Position numbers and translations under genes: made by a program
Notes under the pieces: generated by a model
Told to the model about the DNA's origin: nothing
The model's input: only the letters and a program-made list of their open reading frames with translations
Databases searched by the model: none
Source: Obscuribacter phosphatis_A
Lineage (GTDB): Bacteria; Cyanobacteriota; Vampirovibrionia; Obscuribacterales; Obscuribacteraceae
Length of the DNA stretch: 64,000 bases
Assembly: GCA_017303615.1 (NCBI GenBank)
Contig: JAFLCK010000021.1
Span: 35,307 to 99,306, forward strand
Direction: 5' to 3'
Shown here: positions 9,016 through 19,054 of the stretch, one piece after another
How the letters are laid out: every line of letters begins with the position of its first letter
Numbering within the stretch: the first letter of the stretch is position 1

Positions 9016-10497
9016 GTGAGTCAACCTAGATTGAGCGGCAGCTTCTGGAAGGCAAAGCTATTATCAGCAGTCCTCTTGACCCTGAATACCCCATTTATAG
9101 CCGATACAGCTCTTGCTCAAGGAAAAGACGACGGCTGCAAAGAATGTCTCAACCACGCCACAAGCCTCATGGCTAAAGGTGATAATCAGGCAGCGGTGGA
9201 ATCACTGCGGGCCTGGCAGAAAAAATGTCCAAATAATCTCAAGTTGCATCTTTTGCTTTCCACCCTCTTGATGCAAATCAAGGACGGGCAGGAAGAATCT
9301 TTGCAAGCAGCTAAGCGAGCCTGCCAAATTGATGATGCAAGCACAGCCGCTCACCTGCAAGCGGCCATGCTTCTGACAATGATGGGTCGCATGCCTGAAG
9401 CCGGTCAAGAGTATGAAAAAGTAACCGAATTGGACCCCGCCAATACAGATGCCTGGACGGCTTTGCTGCAGGTTTATGAAGCGACTGGAGACAGTCGTTT
9501 GGCGGAAGCCAGGCGCAAAGCAGCCAGCCTTGACCCAAAAGAAAGAGCAAATCGGCTGCGTCTGATGCAAAGCATGCACCGCTCCGGCAATACGCAAGGA
9601 GCAAGACAGGAGCTGAAGAAGCTGGTTAATGATCCCAATCTGCCCGATGAGACTTTTCTTTCTATCGGCAAAGAAGCGCTTTGCCTAGGCTATCTAAGCG
9701 AAGCCGCCGAAGCCCTGGAGCGCTATAACAAGATCAAAAAAGTGCCCGACGAGGCCCAGACATTGCGCGGTTTTGCCCTTTACTTGCTAAATGACAAGAA
9801 CTGGCTAGCGCAGACCAATACTGATGCCGGCAACGGCAGTCTTTGGAAAGTACTTTGCGATATAGACAGCGGCAAGTTCAATGAAGGACGCAAGAGTTTT
9901 GAAACTATAAGCCGCAAGAAAGACAAGACCAGTCCAGCTCTAGTTAGTTTCGTCAAGGGCAAACTAGCCCTGGCCCAAGGTGAAAATCAAGAAGCAATTT
10001 CTTGCTTTGAAGAAGTACAGAAGAACGAGCCCAGCTTGACGGCAGTAAAACTATATCAAGCCCAAGCCAATCTCAAAGAAGGCGACCTGGTCGAGGCTAT
10101 GAGCGCGGCTAGAGACCTTTGCGGCCTAGCCGACCTAGCAGCTCGGGCTAGAGCCATCGAGCTGAGAGCACGACTGAAAGATAAAGACAGCAGCAAGAAA
10201 GGACTTGCCGAAATTTCCTTCCAGGTTGAAAAAATGAGTAAGGAGAAGCCGGATGATCCAGCTCTCAATGCAGCACTGGGCTTCCTTAGCTTGAAAGAAA
10301 AAGACTATGCTCGCGCCCGCGAGAAGTTCGACAAAGCCTTGGCGCTTGACCCATCTAATCAAGATGCCATACTAGGTTTAGCCAGGCTGGCCAAAGAAGA
10401 GGCAAATCCTGCCCTGGCTCGCGAGATGCTAGCCCGTCTAAGCCAGCTTGCTCCAGGCGACAGCGAAGCTAAAGATCTAAGTGATACGCTAAAATAA
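9016..10497 (+). CDS. Secreted TPR-repeat protein
   Basis: A 493-residue protein starting at GTG with AAGGA about 12 bases upstream. The N-terminus is a signal peptide (KLLSAVLLTLNTPFIADTALAQ). TPR units follow through most of the length, such as AAHLQAAMLLTMMGRMPEAG and the C-terminal ALNAALGFLSLKEKDYARAR. A CxxC (DGCKECLN) lies just after the signal peptide, which could be a disulfide or a metal site. It is a scaffold-type protein of unknown partner, divergent from the other TPR gene and 28 bases upstream of an aldehyde dehydrogenase gene, with which it may be cotranscribed. Confidence 0.83.
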   Translation: MSQPRLSGSFWKAKLLSAVLLTLNTPFIADTALAQGKDDGCKECLNHATSLMAKGDNQAAVESLRAWQKKCPNNLKLHLLLSTLLMQIKDGQEESLQAAKRACQIDDASTAAHLQAAMLLTMMGRMPEAGQEYEKVTELDPANTDAWTALLQVYEATGDSRLAEARRKAASLDPKERANRLRLMQSMHRSGNTQGARQELKKLVNDPNLPDETFLSIGKEALCLGYLSEAAEALERYNKIKKVPDEAQTLRGFALYLLNDKNWLAQTNTDAGNGSLWKVLCDIDSGKFNEGRKSFETISRKKDKTSPALVSFVKGKLALAQGENQEAISCFEEVQKNEPSLTAVKLYQAQANLKEGDLVEAMSAARDLCGLADLAARARAIELRARLKDKDSSKKGLAEISFQVEKMSKEKPDDPALNAALGFLSLKEKDYARAREKFDKALALDPSNQDAILGLARLAKEEANPALAREMLARLSQLAPGDSEAKDLSDTLK

Positions 10498-10525
10498 TGC
10501 CGAGATGGCGAGCCAAAGAGAGTAA

Positions 10526-12118
10526 ATGGTGGTTACAAGCTCAGAAATTCTAATTGAGTCTATAAATCCAAGTACTAAAGAAGTGCTGGGCAGAGTTCCG
10601 ATCATGGGTAAAGGCAAGGTCGACGAGGTCGTAGCCGCCTCTCAGAAAGCCTATGAAATGTGGCAACTTACCTCTTACAAGCAAAGAGCAAAATATATAG
10701 GCAAGCTAAGGCAAGTAATCGCCGATCAAGCCGACGACATCGCTCGACTGATCAGTGAAGAAGTAGGCAAGCCTCTCGCCGAAGCTTATCTCTCTGAGCT
10801 AACCGGGCCGCTCGATACTTGCACATGGTTAATCGAGAACTGTGAAAAACTTCTGAACGACCAAACAATAACCCTATCCAATCCTCTCCTTTCCAGCAAA
10901 CAAAGTATTGTCACTTTCGAGCCGCTCGGTGTTGTAGGAATCATCGCTCCCTGGAATTATCCATTTTCGATTCCCATGATGGCCATTTTGATGGCTATCA
11001 TGGTAGGAAATACAGTCGTACTCAAGCCTTCTGAAAAGTCACCCTTGATAGGTTTGAAAATTGCAGAGCTTTGTCAGGCTGCCGGCTTGCCACCATCGGT
11101 GGTGGAGGTCATCACAGGCGACAGAGAAACCGGTAAGTTTCTCAGCGAAGCCAATCTAGCCAAGCTTATTTTTACGGGCTCGGTACAGGGCGGTCAGAAA
11201 GTGATGGCGCAGGCAGCCGCAAACCTTACCCCGCTAAGTTTAGAATTGGGCGGAAAAGACGCCGCCGTAGTTTTGCCCGACGCACCGCTTGACTGGACTT
11301 GCCGAGGACTGGTCTGGGGCGCCTTTACCAATGCCGGACAGGCATGCGCGTCAGTGGAGAGAGTCTATTTAGTAAAAGGCAAAAATACCGAGAAAATGCT
11401 GGCCAAGCTGGTCAAGCTCACCAGTGCTCTAAAGCTGGGCGCTGGCACCGCCGATAGTACCGATGTCGGACCCCTCATTGATGAAGTGCAACTAGCTAAA
11501 GTAAAAGAACACGTTGAAGATGCCGTCGGCAAGGGGGCCCGCATTCTGGCGGGCGGACATAGCCGCGAAGATCTGGGCGGTTACTTTTTCGAACCGACCA
11601 TACTGACAGACGTCAACCACACCATGAAGGTAATGACCGAAGAAACCTTCGGACCGCTGATGCCAATCATGGTCGTAGAAAATGAAGATCAAGCAGTGGA
11701 GCTTGCCAACGATAGCCAATATGGTCTATGCGCCACTATTTGGGCGGGCAAACTGGAAAGAGCCGAATGCGTGGCGCGCGACCTCAATGTCGGCACAGCC
11801 TTGATTAACGACTGCCTCTTTAGTCATGCCACACCGCAACTACCTTGGGGCGGCATCAAGAAAAGCGGCTTCGGGCGCAGCCATTCTTATTTCGGACTCT
11901 ACGACTTAGTCAACATCAAACATATCAGCATCGATAGCGCCGGCGGCTCGCACAGAGTCTGGTGGTATCCATACGGCAAAGGCAAAATAAAAATGGGAAA
12001 GGGCGGCATACAGATGTTGCACGGACGCATGGCAAATCGCCCTTCGGGTCTGCTCAACTTTGTCGGCAACGCCTTCGGTCAAGCCGAGCCGGGTGAAGAG
12101 AACAAAGAGAGCAAATAA
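10526..12118 (+). CDS. NAD(P)-dependent aldehyde dehydrogenase
   Basis: A 530-residue cytoplasmic oxidoreductase of the ALDH superfamily that oxidises an aldehyde to a carboxylate. Visible motifs are the cofactor-site APWNYPFSIP, the GSVQGGQ turn, the general base Glu in LELGGKDAA, the nucleophilic Cys in NAGQACASVERV and the EETFGPLMP stretch. The last 50 or so residues, starting at WWYPYGKGK, extend beyond the usual ALDH fold and are typical of membrane-associated or long-chain ALDHs, so a hydrophobic substrate is possible. The substrate cannot be read from the sequence. It follows the TPR gene by 28 bases. Confidence 0.9.
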   Translation: MVVTSSEILIESINPSTKEVLGRVPIMGKGKVDEVVAASQKAYEMWQLTSYKQRAKYIGKLRQVIADQADDIARLISEEVGKPLAEAYLSELTGPLDTCTWLIENCEKLLNDQTITLSNPLLSSKQSIVTFEPLGVVGIIAPWNYPFSIPMMAILMAIMVGNTVVLKPSEKSPLIGLKIAELCQAAGLPPSVVEVITGDRETGKFLSEANLAKLIFTGSVQGGQKVMAQAAANLTPLSLELGGKDAAVVLPDAPLDWTCRGLVWGAFTNAGQACASVERVYLVKGKNTEKMLAKLVKLTSALKLGAGTADSTDVGPLIDEVQLAKVKEHVEDAVGKGARILAGGHSREDLGGYFFEPTILTDVNHTMKVMTEETFGPLMPIMVVENEDQAVELANDSQYGLCATIWAGKLERAECVARDLNVGTALINDCLFSHATPQLPWGGIKKSGFGRSHSYFGLYDLVNIKHISIDSAGGSHRVWWYPYGKGKIKMGKGGIQMLHGRMANRPSGLLNFVGNAFGQAEPGEENKESK

Positions 12119-12480
12119 TGTTCTTGACGCAATAGGAACGCGGGAAGATTGTCTTAGTCAGAGCAACGAACAAAGCTCAACTTCCATCAGATCTCGGTCT
12201 TGATTGCCTCGGTTGACTTTAAAATAGACCCTCAAATTAAGCTAGAATGCAAACTGGATTGTACGCAGAATTCGCTGATTTTATTTGTGAAGTCTGAGTT
12301 TGTAATGTTTCAATTTAGTTCCAGCCTTACAGTTTCTTTCCATTTTCCTGACTTCCTTCTGAAAGGGACTTAGGTTCTTTGTGCTTTCAAATGTGTATGC
12401 TCCGCATAGGACACTTACATAAGGCTGATTGGCGAATCATGAATTTCTTTATGGTCCTTCTGTTCCGTGCTCCCACTTTC
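12119..12480. other. Gene-free spacer
   Basis: A 362-bp AT-richer stretch between the aldehyde dehydrogenase gene and the convergent minus-strand hypothetical gene. I see no convincing ORF, tRNA, terminator or repeat. It marks the beginning of the AT-richer accessory island. Confidence 0.5.
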
Positions 12481-13122
12481 TTACTTATCCAGCCTTGTGA
12501 GTTTGAATAATTCTGGAGGTTGACTGTCAGCCTTAAATAGAAGTTCTTCCAGTATGACTACGCTAGCAGTTTTCTTGTAATGAAAGTAATTTTGCCGATC
12601 TTTTGTGTCCTTGTAGGCTATTGTTATGCCATCACTTTGAACTGCGAGATTTCCAACTATTGGTAATCTGTCACCTGCTATCAGTGCTTGGTTAAATTGG
12701 TGAATAGAGACTCTTGCTCCCGTTTTTGCACTATTTTGGGGGTCTCTGACCACGATAAGCTGTAGCTCTGTGTTATCAGGCTTGATATGCACTTTCCGGA
12801 TTCCAATCAATTCGCCATATTGGCTCTGTTCCCACCATTCATCAATCCTCACACCTTTTGAATTAGAACCAGTCCAGTGACCCCTCAAAAACTCAAGGTT
12901 TTGGCAATAACCCCAATTGTGTTCAATAACCGACGGTTCCGCTGGGGCGGCGTTCGCACTATGCTCAATATTTTCTGTCTTCTTTTCTGTTGTGGTAAAG
13001 GATGGACTCTTGTATTTCTTGCGATTTATGTTTACAGCTCTCTCGTCTATTATCTTGCTTGGTTCGGCACGAACAGAAGCGAATGATAAAACAGAACAAA
13101 CAGAGACAAGCAAGACTCGCAT
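12481..13122 (-). CDS. Secreted protein with a DUF6265-like domain
   Basis: A 213-residue protein with a short signal peptide (VLLVSVCSVLSFASVRAE). About 60 residues of low complexity follow, then a domain beginning LEFLRGHWTGSNSKG and continuing IDEWWEQSQYGELIGIRKV. This pattern of a tryptophan-rich opening and a beta-barrel-like strand order resembles DUF6265 or lipocalin-like domains. Function is unknown. The region is AT-rich compared with the chromosome on either side, and codon choice looks different from the core genes, which fits acquired DNA. No operon partner is evident. Confidence 0.65.
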   Translation of the reverse strand: MRVLLVSVCSVLSFASVRAEPSKIIDERAVNINRKKYKSPSFTTTEKKTENIEHSANAAPAEPSVIEHNWGYCQNLEFLRGHWTGSNSKGVRIDEWWEQSQYGELIGIRKVHIKPDNTELQLIVVRDPQNSAKTGARVSIHQFNQALIAGDRLPIVGNLAVQSDGITIAYKDTKDRQNYFHYKKTASVVILEELLFKADSQPPELFKLTRLDK

Positions 13123-13651
13123 AGAACCCTCTTATTACTGACCAAATGGCAAAGCGAATTGCATAACCAACTTGCTAATTTTGCCCATAACAGTTTCTCA
13201 TGTTCTGCAATTCAAAATAGTAAGTATTCGATCAGAGGAACCTTGAGCTCTGTAAGCTTAGTTTAGAAGCCACTTCTCTGATTTGGTTACTTTTCAAGTG
13301 GCTTAGCAAAATTCTTTATGAGTCTTTGAAATCGCGTTCCAAATATCGCTTAGGCCTGTCTTGCGTCTTGGTTAACAATAAGAAACTCCAAGAACTAGAT
13401 GCCTATAGACCAGCTGAGTCTGCGGCGCGGCTCCTATATCCAACACGAAGAAATTGGACTCAAACGGGTACCACTAGTTCTGACGCAAACTCGGAGATAT
13501 GCCACTGAGACTTGTAAATCAGGTCAAATTACAGCAGCGGCCCATTCATTAATTACCCCCAAAGCACCCTGCGGACTTACTAATTTGGCTATCCATTGAG
13601 CAAACAGCTCGCTCAATACTCCAATTTTGATGCGCCCCAAAGACAGTCTCT
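13123..13651. other. Gene-free spacer with a long inverted repeat
   Basis: About 530 bases with no ORF I can support. The short frames at 13326-13599 have no Shine-Dalgarno sequence, no recognisable domain and atypical composition. The one feature is a perfect 9-bp inverted repeat, AAGCCACTT at 13267-13275 and AAGTGGCTT at 13296-13304, with a 20-base spacer and no U-tract. Its role is unknown. Confidence 0.5.
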
Positions 13652-14965
13652 TCATAGGTCTGGAATTATCAAAGCCGGCTCATAAGTGCGAGAACGTATA
13701 GCGCCTGGTGTTTGAACTGTTGTCTCAGTTAAGAGCAGTTCCTTTGGTAGTTCTGGAAACTTACCAGTTAACTGATTGAGAGTCTGCGGAAAATCTTCTA
13801 ATTTCAAAAGGATTCCTTGGTCGGGGAACTCTTTTGCAAATGGGCTCAAGGTCAAAGCCTCCTTCAGAAGCGGATAGTAGCTTGAGCCATACCAACCAAG
13901 CCAATAAGGTAAAGATGGCAAACCTTCCCACCAGGGTCCGACCGAAAGACTGTAATCGTCGACTATGTATTGAGGAAGCCCATTAGCCGCTATGCCAGAG
14001 CGGATTACAATAGCCGAAGCAAAAAATGAATTCACTTCAATGGCTGTTTGTCTAAACAGCTCTTCGAATTTCGCAGAGAAATCAGCCTCGTTCTCAAATG
14101 CAACCAGATCGATTTGCAAGGTAAGTAGATGACTTGGTCGAAACCTCGCAGGCAGGCTCTTATAGACAGATTCATCTTCAGCGGGTCTAAAAGAACCGAT
14201 TTGCACCGGAGATTCTCCATACCAGCCCACACCGCACTGAAGCGCTCCGGGTTGAGGCTCGAGCATTTTGATAAATCCCTCGTAGTTGCTCCCGTTGATA
14301 GGAGAGTCAATTGCTCCTATAAGTCCATATTGAAGTGGCAAGAACCGTGGCTCAAGGTTCTGCCACAAGCTGAGCACCCTTGGCATAAAGTCCCTAGGTC
14401 TGGACTTGCCACTTATATTCCACTCGATTTGTAGCTGCTGATTTTTGTTCTTAACTGGCGGGTTCACCGGAGCCTGGGTTCCAGGACTTATATAACTTAC
14501 CCTGCCAAGATTATCGTCATGAACTACGCCCAAACCTTTGTCAGCAATCTGACGAGCTAGAATCTCGGCTATTCTTTTTGTTCTTTCGCTGCTATCCTCA
14601 ACAGTGCTGACATTCAAAAGAAAACGTGGACTTGCCATCGCCTCTAGTAGCGTACTTCCTATAGCCCCTGGCAACACCGGCATTCCACCAAGCACTTCCA
14701 TGCACTTGTGGTAACCGCCAAACAAATTCCTTTCATTAATAATGAGCTTATCTCGCTCTCCAGCATTTCGAATGCATTGAAAGTCCTTCCTTACCTTAAA
14801 GAACTCCTCGACCAGAGTGAGAGATACAGGCTCTGAGACAAAGATCCTTAAGTTAAGGCTGTCAAAATCAACAGAGCCTGTCAACTCACGCAAAATTTTC
14901 CTAAACATGGCAAAAATCTTCTCTTCGAAATTTGGAGATATGAAACAACTGCCGAGGGTAGGCAC
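13652..14965 (-). CDS. Hypothetical protein in the accessory island
   Basis: A frame of 437 residues from a GTG, or 418 from the ATG at 14908. Neither start has a strong Shine-Dalgarno sequence, although GAGAAG precedes the ATG. There is no signal peptide or membrane helix, so it is probably cytoplasmic. No family is recognised. The C-terminal half contains several Trp/Gly/Tyr clusters (GVGWYGE, SLSVGPWWEG, PYWLGWYGSSYY). The gene is AT-rich and sits alone 5' of the cysteine desulfurase fragment and Rhs relic. An immunity-like role next to an Rhs remnant is conceivable but has no sequence support. Confidence 0.65.
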   Translation of the reverse strand: MPTLGSCFISPNFEEKIFAMFRKILRELTGSVDFDSLNLRIFVSEPVSLTLVEEFFKVRKDFQCIRNAGERDKLIINERNLFGGYHKCMEVLGGMPVLPGAIGSTLLEAMASPRFLLNVSTVEDSSERTKRIAEILARQIADKGLGVVHDDNLGRVSYISPGTQAPVNPPVKNKNQQLQIEWNISGKSRPRDFMPRVLSLWQNLEPRFLPLQYGLIGAIDSPINGSNYEGFIKMLEPQPGALQCGVGWYGESPVQIGSFRPAEDESVYKSLPARFRPSHLLTLQIDLVAFENEADFSAKFEELFRQTAIEVNSFFASAIVIRSGIAANGLPQYIVDDYSLSVGPWWEGLPSLPYWLGWYGSSYYPLLKEALTLSPFAKEFPDQGILLKLEDFPQTLNQLTGKFPELPKELLLTETTVQTPGAIRSRTYEPALIIPDL

Positions 14966-15144
14966 TAGACTCTAAAGCTTCAGCTTACCATGATACAAAA
15001 GGAACTGAAGCAGGCAACTCACTAACAACACATATTCTCGCCACAACTCAGACTACAAAGACCCAGTGCAAGCACCTGCAAATAAAATTACTCTCTCGAA
15101 CCTGCTTATATCCGATTCATAAATCGCGCCCTAGACTAGCGCGA

Positions 15145-15569
15145 CTAGACCTTGAATATGCCACCTAATATGGTGCAAGCTCTTTCGACATCGGCTTCGG
15201 TAGTATCCTTTCCTACCGATATACGCAGAGAGCCCATGGCTTTATCATGACTCAAACCTATAGCCTTCAAAACAGATGAAGGCTCAATGAAACCGCCTTG
15301 GCAAGCACTGCCGCCCGACACAGCCAGCCCTTTCAGGTCGCCTTTCATCACCAGCGCCTCGCCTTCATAGCCCTCGGCGCAAATGCTCAAATGACCAGGC
15401 AAGCGCAGTTCAATCTCTTGCGGTCCGGTTATTTCAACACCGCCTATACCTTTGACAGCAGCCAGCAAGCGCTCTTGATAGCGGCGCAGACGGTCTTCTG
15501 CCTCAGCTTGTTCTATGCGAGCCAGGCGAGCGCCTTCACCCAAGGCAACTATATTGGCCAGAGGCTCGG
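15145..15569 (-). pseudogene. 3' fragment of a cysteine desulfurase gene
   Basis: This minus-strand frame encodes the last 140 or so residues of a NifS/IscS-type cysteine desulfurase, including the catalytic-Cys loop GGSACQGG. It aligns collinearly with the complete gene at 21048-22211. By eye the proteins are about 90% identical while the DNA is clearly more diverged, so the copies diverged under selection before this one was truncated. Homology stops abruptly near 15569, where Rhs sequence in the opposite orientation begins. There is no usable ATG and the PLP-binding Lys domain is missing, so it cannot be an active enzyme. Confidence 0.88.
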
Positions 15570-18289
15570 ACAGACTCGCATCGGTCAGCTACCCTAATGG
15601 ACAGACCACGAAATACACCTGGTACCCAAATCTGCAAGACCAGCGTTTGCAGCAAATTGCCAACCTGGGACCATCCGGCAACACAATTTCACAGTTTAGT
15701 TACCGATATGACCCAGCCGGGCAGATAAAGCAATGGCAGCAGCTGCAGGGCAATACAAGCTTGAACTATGCCCTCGACTATGACCAAGCCGGTCAGCTGG
15801 TCTCGGCAGCAGCCAGCGGAGGACCTTTGAGCCCGAATTATCTGAAGCAATATTATTATGCCTACGATAGCGCCTCAAACAGAACCGGCATGCAGACAAG
15901 CACGGTGACCAGAGGCAGGGTTAGTGGAACTGTCACTGCCGGTAATGTCTTAACGGTTACCGTTACCGATCAGTCGCTTTCATCTGGCTCAAAAGCCATA
16001 AATTACACTATTGCAGGCGGCGACACGCTTTCGACCATCGCCACCAAAATGGCTGCCGCTATTGCAGCAGATGCCGACATGATAAATATTGGCGTGACTG
16101 CATCGGCAAATGCAGCTGTCTTGAGCATCAAGTCGGCTTCGCCAAATGTCACTTCATACTCTGCCTCTACCAGTGGTGGCGCCACAGCAAGCATTACTTT
16201 GAATGCCACCGACAACTTTGTTGAGAACGCAGTTATCGCAGGCACCAAAAAGACTGGAGACATTCTGACGATAACCTTTAAAGACCCGGCACTATCTGGC
16301 GGCAGTAAAAATGTCAACTACACAGTGCTGGCTGCCGATAACCTGACCACAATAGCCACGGCATTGAGGAACGCCATTAACGCCGATACAGCCTTGCAGG
16401 CAATCGGGGTGACGGCGACATCAACAGGCACGACCATCACAATCAGGTCTACTTCGCAGAATGCCACAACCTATGCGCAGTCTGTAAGCACTGGCTCAAC
16501 TGAGACCATCAGCCTATCTGTAAATCAGAACGGACCAGTCAGAATTGGCATTGGCGGCAGCAAGACAACCGGCGATACGGTCTCTCTAGTCACCTATGAT
16601 GCAGCCCTGAGCGGTGGCACCAGAACGACCACGTATACAGTGCTTGCTGGCGACACCCTTTCGACCATAGCCAGTGGTTTGGCCGCGGCAATCAATGCCG
16701 ATACAAACTTGCAAGGCATCGGAGTATCAGCAGCAGCGAGCGGCACTGTAGTGACTGTGCAGTCAAACTCGACGAACCCGACAACCTATAGAGGCACAAC
16801 CAGCACGACAGCCACCGAGACCATCTTGATTGGCTTGCCGACCAATGGTGCCCAGGTTCTTGTTATCGGAGGCACCAAGACAACCGGCGATACCCTCACA
16901 GTCACGGTCTTTGACCCGCAACTGAGTGGCGGCTCTAAGGCGGTGAACTATGTCGTGCAGGCGGGCGACACTCTGACAAGCATCGCGACCAATGTGGCGT
17001 CGGCAATAACGGCAGACACCGACTTGCAAGCGATAGCTGTCTCTGCCACAGCCAGCGGCACGGTTGTTTTCATAAGCTCAGGCTCGAAGCTACTGACGAC
17101 ATATGCGTCTTCCACCAGCGGTGGTGCGACAGAGACTCTGAGTTTAGCTTCTTCCACTAGTGCTAATCAGTATGGTTATAACAATCTCAACGAACTGACC
17201 AGCATAGCAGCGGGCGGCGCGACAAGATTTGAAGGAACTGCAAACAAGGCCCTGAAATCTGCCACTGTGAACAGTAATGCTGCGAATTTGCCTGACTCAC
17301 AGAAGTTTGTAGGTAGTGCGACACTGAGCAGTGGTGCCAATACCATTCCTGCTAGTGTCACAGATGGTACCAATACAACAAAGACCAGTTCTTACAGATT
17401 GAGTACCAAAGGCTCTGCATCGAGTAGCCCAACATTTGATGCCAACGGCAATATGACAAGCGATGGCACCAACACTTATGAGTGGGATGCCGAGAATAGG
17501 TTGGTTAAGATAAATTATCCAGGTAGTGGGAATATGAGTCAGTTCTTACAAGATGGGTTGGGCCGATGCTGTGAGATGATCGAAATTTCTAGCGGTAGTA
17601 TTGCTAGTGTCAAGAAGTTAATCTGGAACGGCAATGGCATACTAGAGGTGAGAGATGCTATTGGCGCCGTCATCGTAAAGTATTTCAAAAGAGGTCAAGC
17701 AGAGAGCATTACGACATACTTATACACAAGAGATCACTTGTATTCTGTTCGCGAAGTTACTAGTTCCAGTGGGAGTGTACTGACTCAGCAGAGTTACGAA
17801 ACCTTCGGAGTTCTCACATTAACGCAAGGCTCGATTTCTTCTGATTTTCAGTTTGCTGGAATGTATGCCCATTCTCGGTCCAATCTAAGCCTCACGTTAT
17901 ACAGAGCTTATAGTGCGAGATTAGGAAGATGGCTTAGTCGAGATCCATTGGAAGAAAGGGCTGGAATAAATCTTTACGCATATGTAAAAAACCTTCCGAC
18001 TAGTCTTATTGATCCAGACGGAGCTGTCGCTAGTGTTGCCCCACCCCCGTCCGGCTCTCGCAGATCTAGATGCAAGGACCCGTTTTCTGATTGCCAAGAA
18101 AACAGCGATCCAGATTGTTGCATAGACAACTGGGAAAGCTGCTCAAATTTGTGTGAAGATATCTATTTCACCCCCAAAGATATAAAGCTTTGCAAGGTGT
18201 GCTGTCAGCAGGTTTTGGAGCGTTGCAGAAGCAATAGTCCTTTTCCCGGAGGCAATTGGCATGACTGCTTTCCTGAATTTGAGTTTTAG
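15569..18289 (+). pseudogene. 5'-truncated Rhs/YD-repeat protein with Cys-rich tip
   Basis: An open frame reads through from inside the antisense desulfurase fragment; true Rhs homology begins near 15569 (DRLASVSYPNGQTTKYTW). The order is: YD repeats (SYRYDPAGQ, YDQAGQL), four roughly 100-residue inserted repeats, further YD repeats (YGYNNLNEL, YEWDAENRLVKI), the Rhs core end (YRAYSARLGRWLSRDPL, NLYAYVKNLPTSLIDPDG) and an 88-residue variable tip with 11 Cys. Rhs proteins are large secreted or surface shells that carry toxin tips. Here the signal peptide and N-terminal shell are absent, so the gene is probably a relic, although the frame itself is intact for 900 codons. Composition becomes AT-richer after about 17500. 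Confidence 0.8.
15926..17155 (+). repeat. Four diverged ~310-bp repeats inside the Rhs gene
   Basis: Four consecutive units of about 100 residues each share the plan GDTLTVTV-DP-LSGGSK-YTV-AGDTLSTIA-AINADT-LQ-IGVSA-SGT-ITS-TTY-S-GGATETISL. They begin near 15926, 16235, 16550 and 16865. The units are diverged at the DNA level, so they are old. They probably form beta-rich domains inserted between YD repeats; such inserts are seen in some other Rhs-like proteins. Confidence 0.85.
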
Positions 18290-18351
18290 GGAAAATGAAA
18301 CCAGGTAATCAGTCTATCCCGGCATGAACTAAAGGAACTGGAGAGACGATA

Positions 18352-19035
18352 ATGGAATTTTTGAGACAACTGAAAGAAGGAAAGACGATGGATTCTCTTA
18401 TGGCTGCTGAGCTAGAAGAGCAGCTCATAAAAGGCACATCGGATGAGAGTCAGAGAATAAAACTTATTGCATATTATAGTAAAAATGACAAGAGTAATCC
18501 GAATATTGTTAACCACCTAATTTGGGCAGTTACGAATTTTCCTGCTACGGAAATGTGGCTTCAACCAGAGTTGCATATTTCAGACAACTTGCATTCCGAA
18601 CAGGTTCTGAACGAAATCTGTCAAGCTTGGCTGAGGCAAGTAGAACTTTTCCCGAACGATGCTACTGTTAATTCGAATGCAGCGCATTACTTGCTGTTTA
18701 TCAACGATGAGGTGGCCGAAAAGCTGCTGCTCAAAGCGCAAGCCTTAGAGCCAGACAATGTAATACACCAAGCCACGCTGTCGAATCTGCATTATAGGCG
18801 ATTTAAGTTCAGTGAGAAAGAAAACAAAGAGCTGTTTGCACGCAAAGTTCTTAGTGAGTGCCGAGTTGTAATGCAACTTCAGAATGCGGATTCGGAGAAT
18901 CTTCGTCAAGTTCCTCGCCGTCTCATTCTCGAAACGGCTATCGAGGTTGCGGATTTTCTTGGTGAACTAGGCGATGCAACGCGATTCAAGAAGGAGTTGT
19001 ACGAATTGATTCATCAAAAGTCTAGCCGCCCATAG
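18352..19035 (+). CDS. Helical-repeat protein downstream of the Rhs tip
   Basis: A 227-residue, mainly alpha-helical cytoplasmic protein with no signal peptide. Its middle (NSNAAHYLLFINDEVAEKLL, KAQALEPDNVIHQATLSNLH) resembles one or two degenerate TPR units; otherwise no family is recognised. The ATG has GGAG 10 bases upstream. It lies 62 bases after the Rhs stop on the same strand and shares its AT-rich composition. By position it is a candidate cognate partner, such as an immunity protein, for the Cys-rich Rhs tip. That role is inferred from gene order only. Confidence 0.7.
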   Translation: MEFLRQLKEGKTMDSLMAAELEEQLIKGTSDESQRIKLIAYYSKNDKSNPNIVNHLIWAVTNFPATEMWLQPELHISDNLHSEQVLNEICQAWLRQVELFPNDATVNSNAAHYLLFINDEVAEKLLLKAQALEPDNVIHQATLSNLHYRRFKFSEKENKELFARKVLSECRVVMQLQNADSENLRQVPRRLILETAIEVADFLGELGDATRFKKELYELIHQKSSRP

Positions 19036-19054
19036 AAGTTTTGCCTCATCAAAT

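Noticed and set aside
13326..13599. Two short overlapping plus-strand frames in the spacer
   Set aside because: No Shine-Dalgarno sequence, no recognisable domain, and they overlap one another in different frames.
15515..15568. ATG start for the Rhs protein at 15515
   Set aside because: These codons are the antisense of the cysteine desulfurase fragment, not Rhs sequence, and give no signal peptide.
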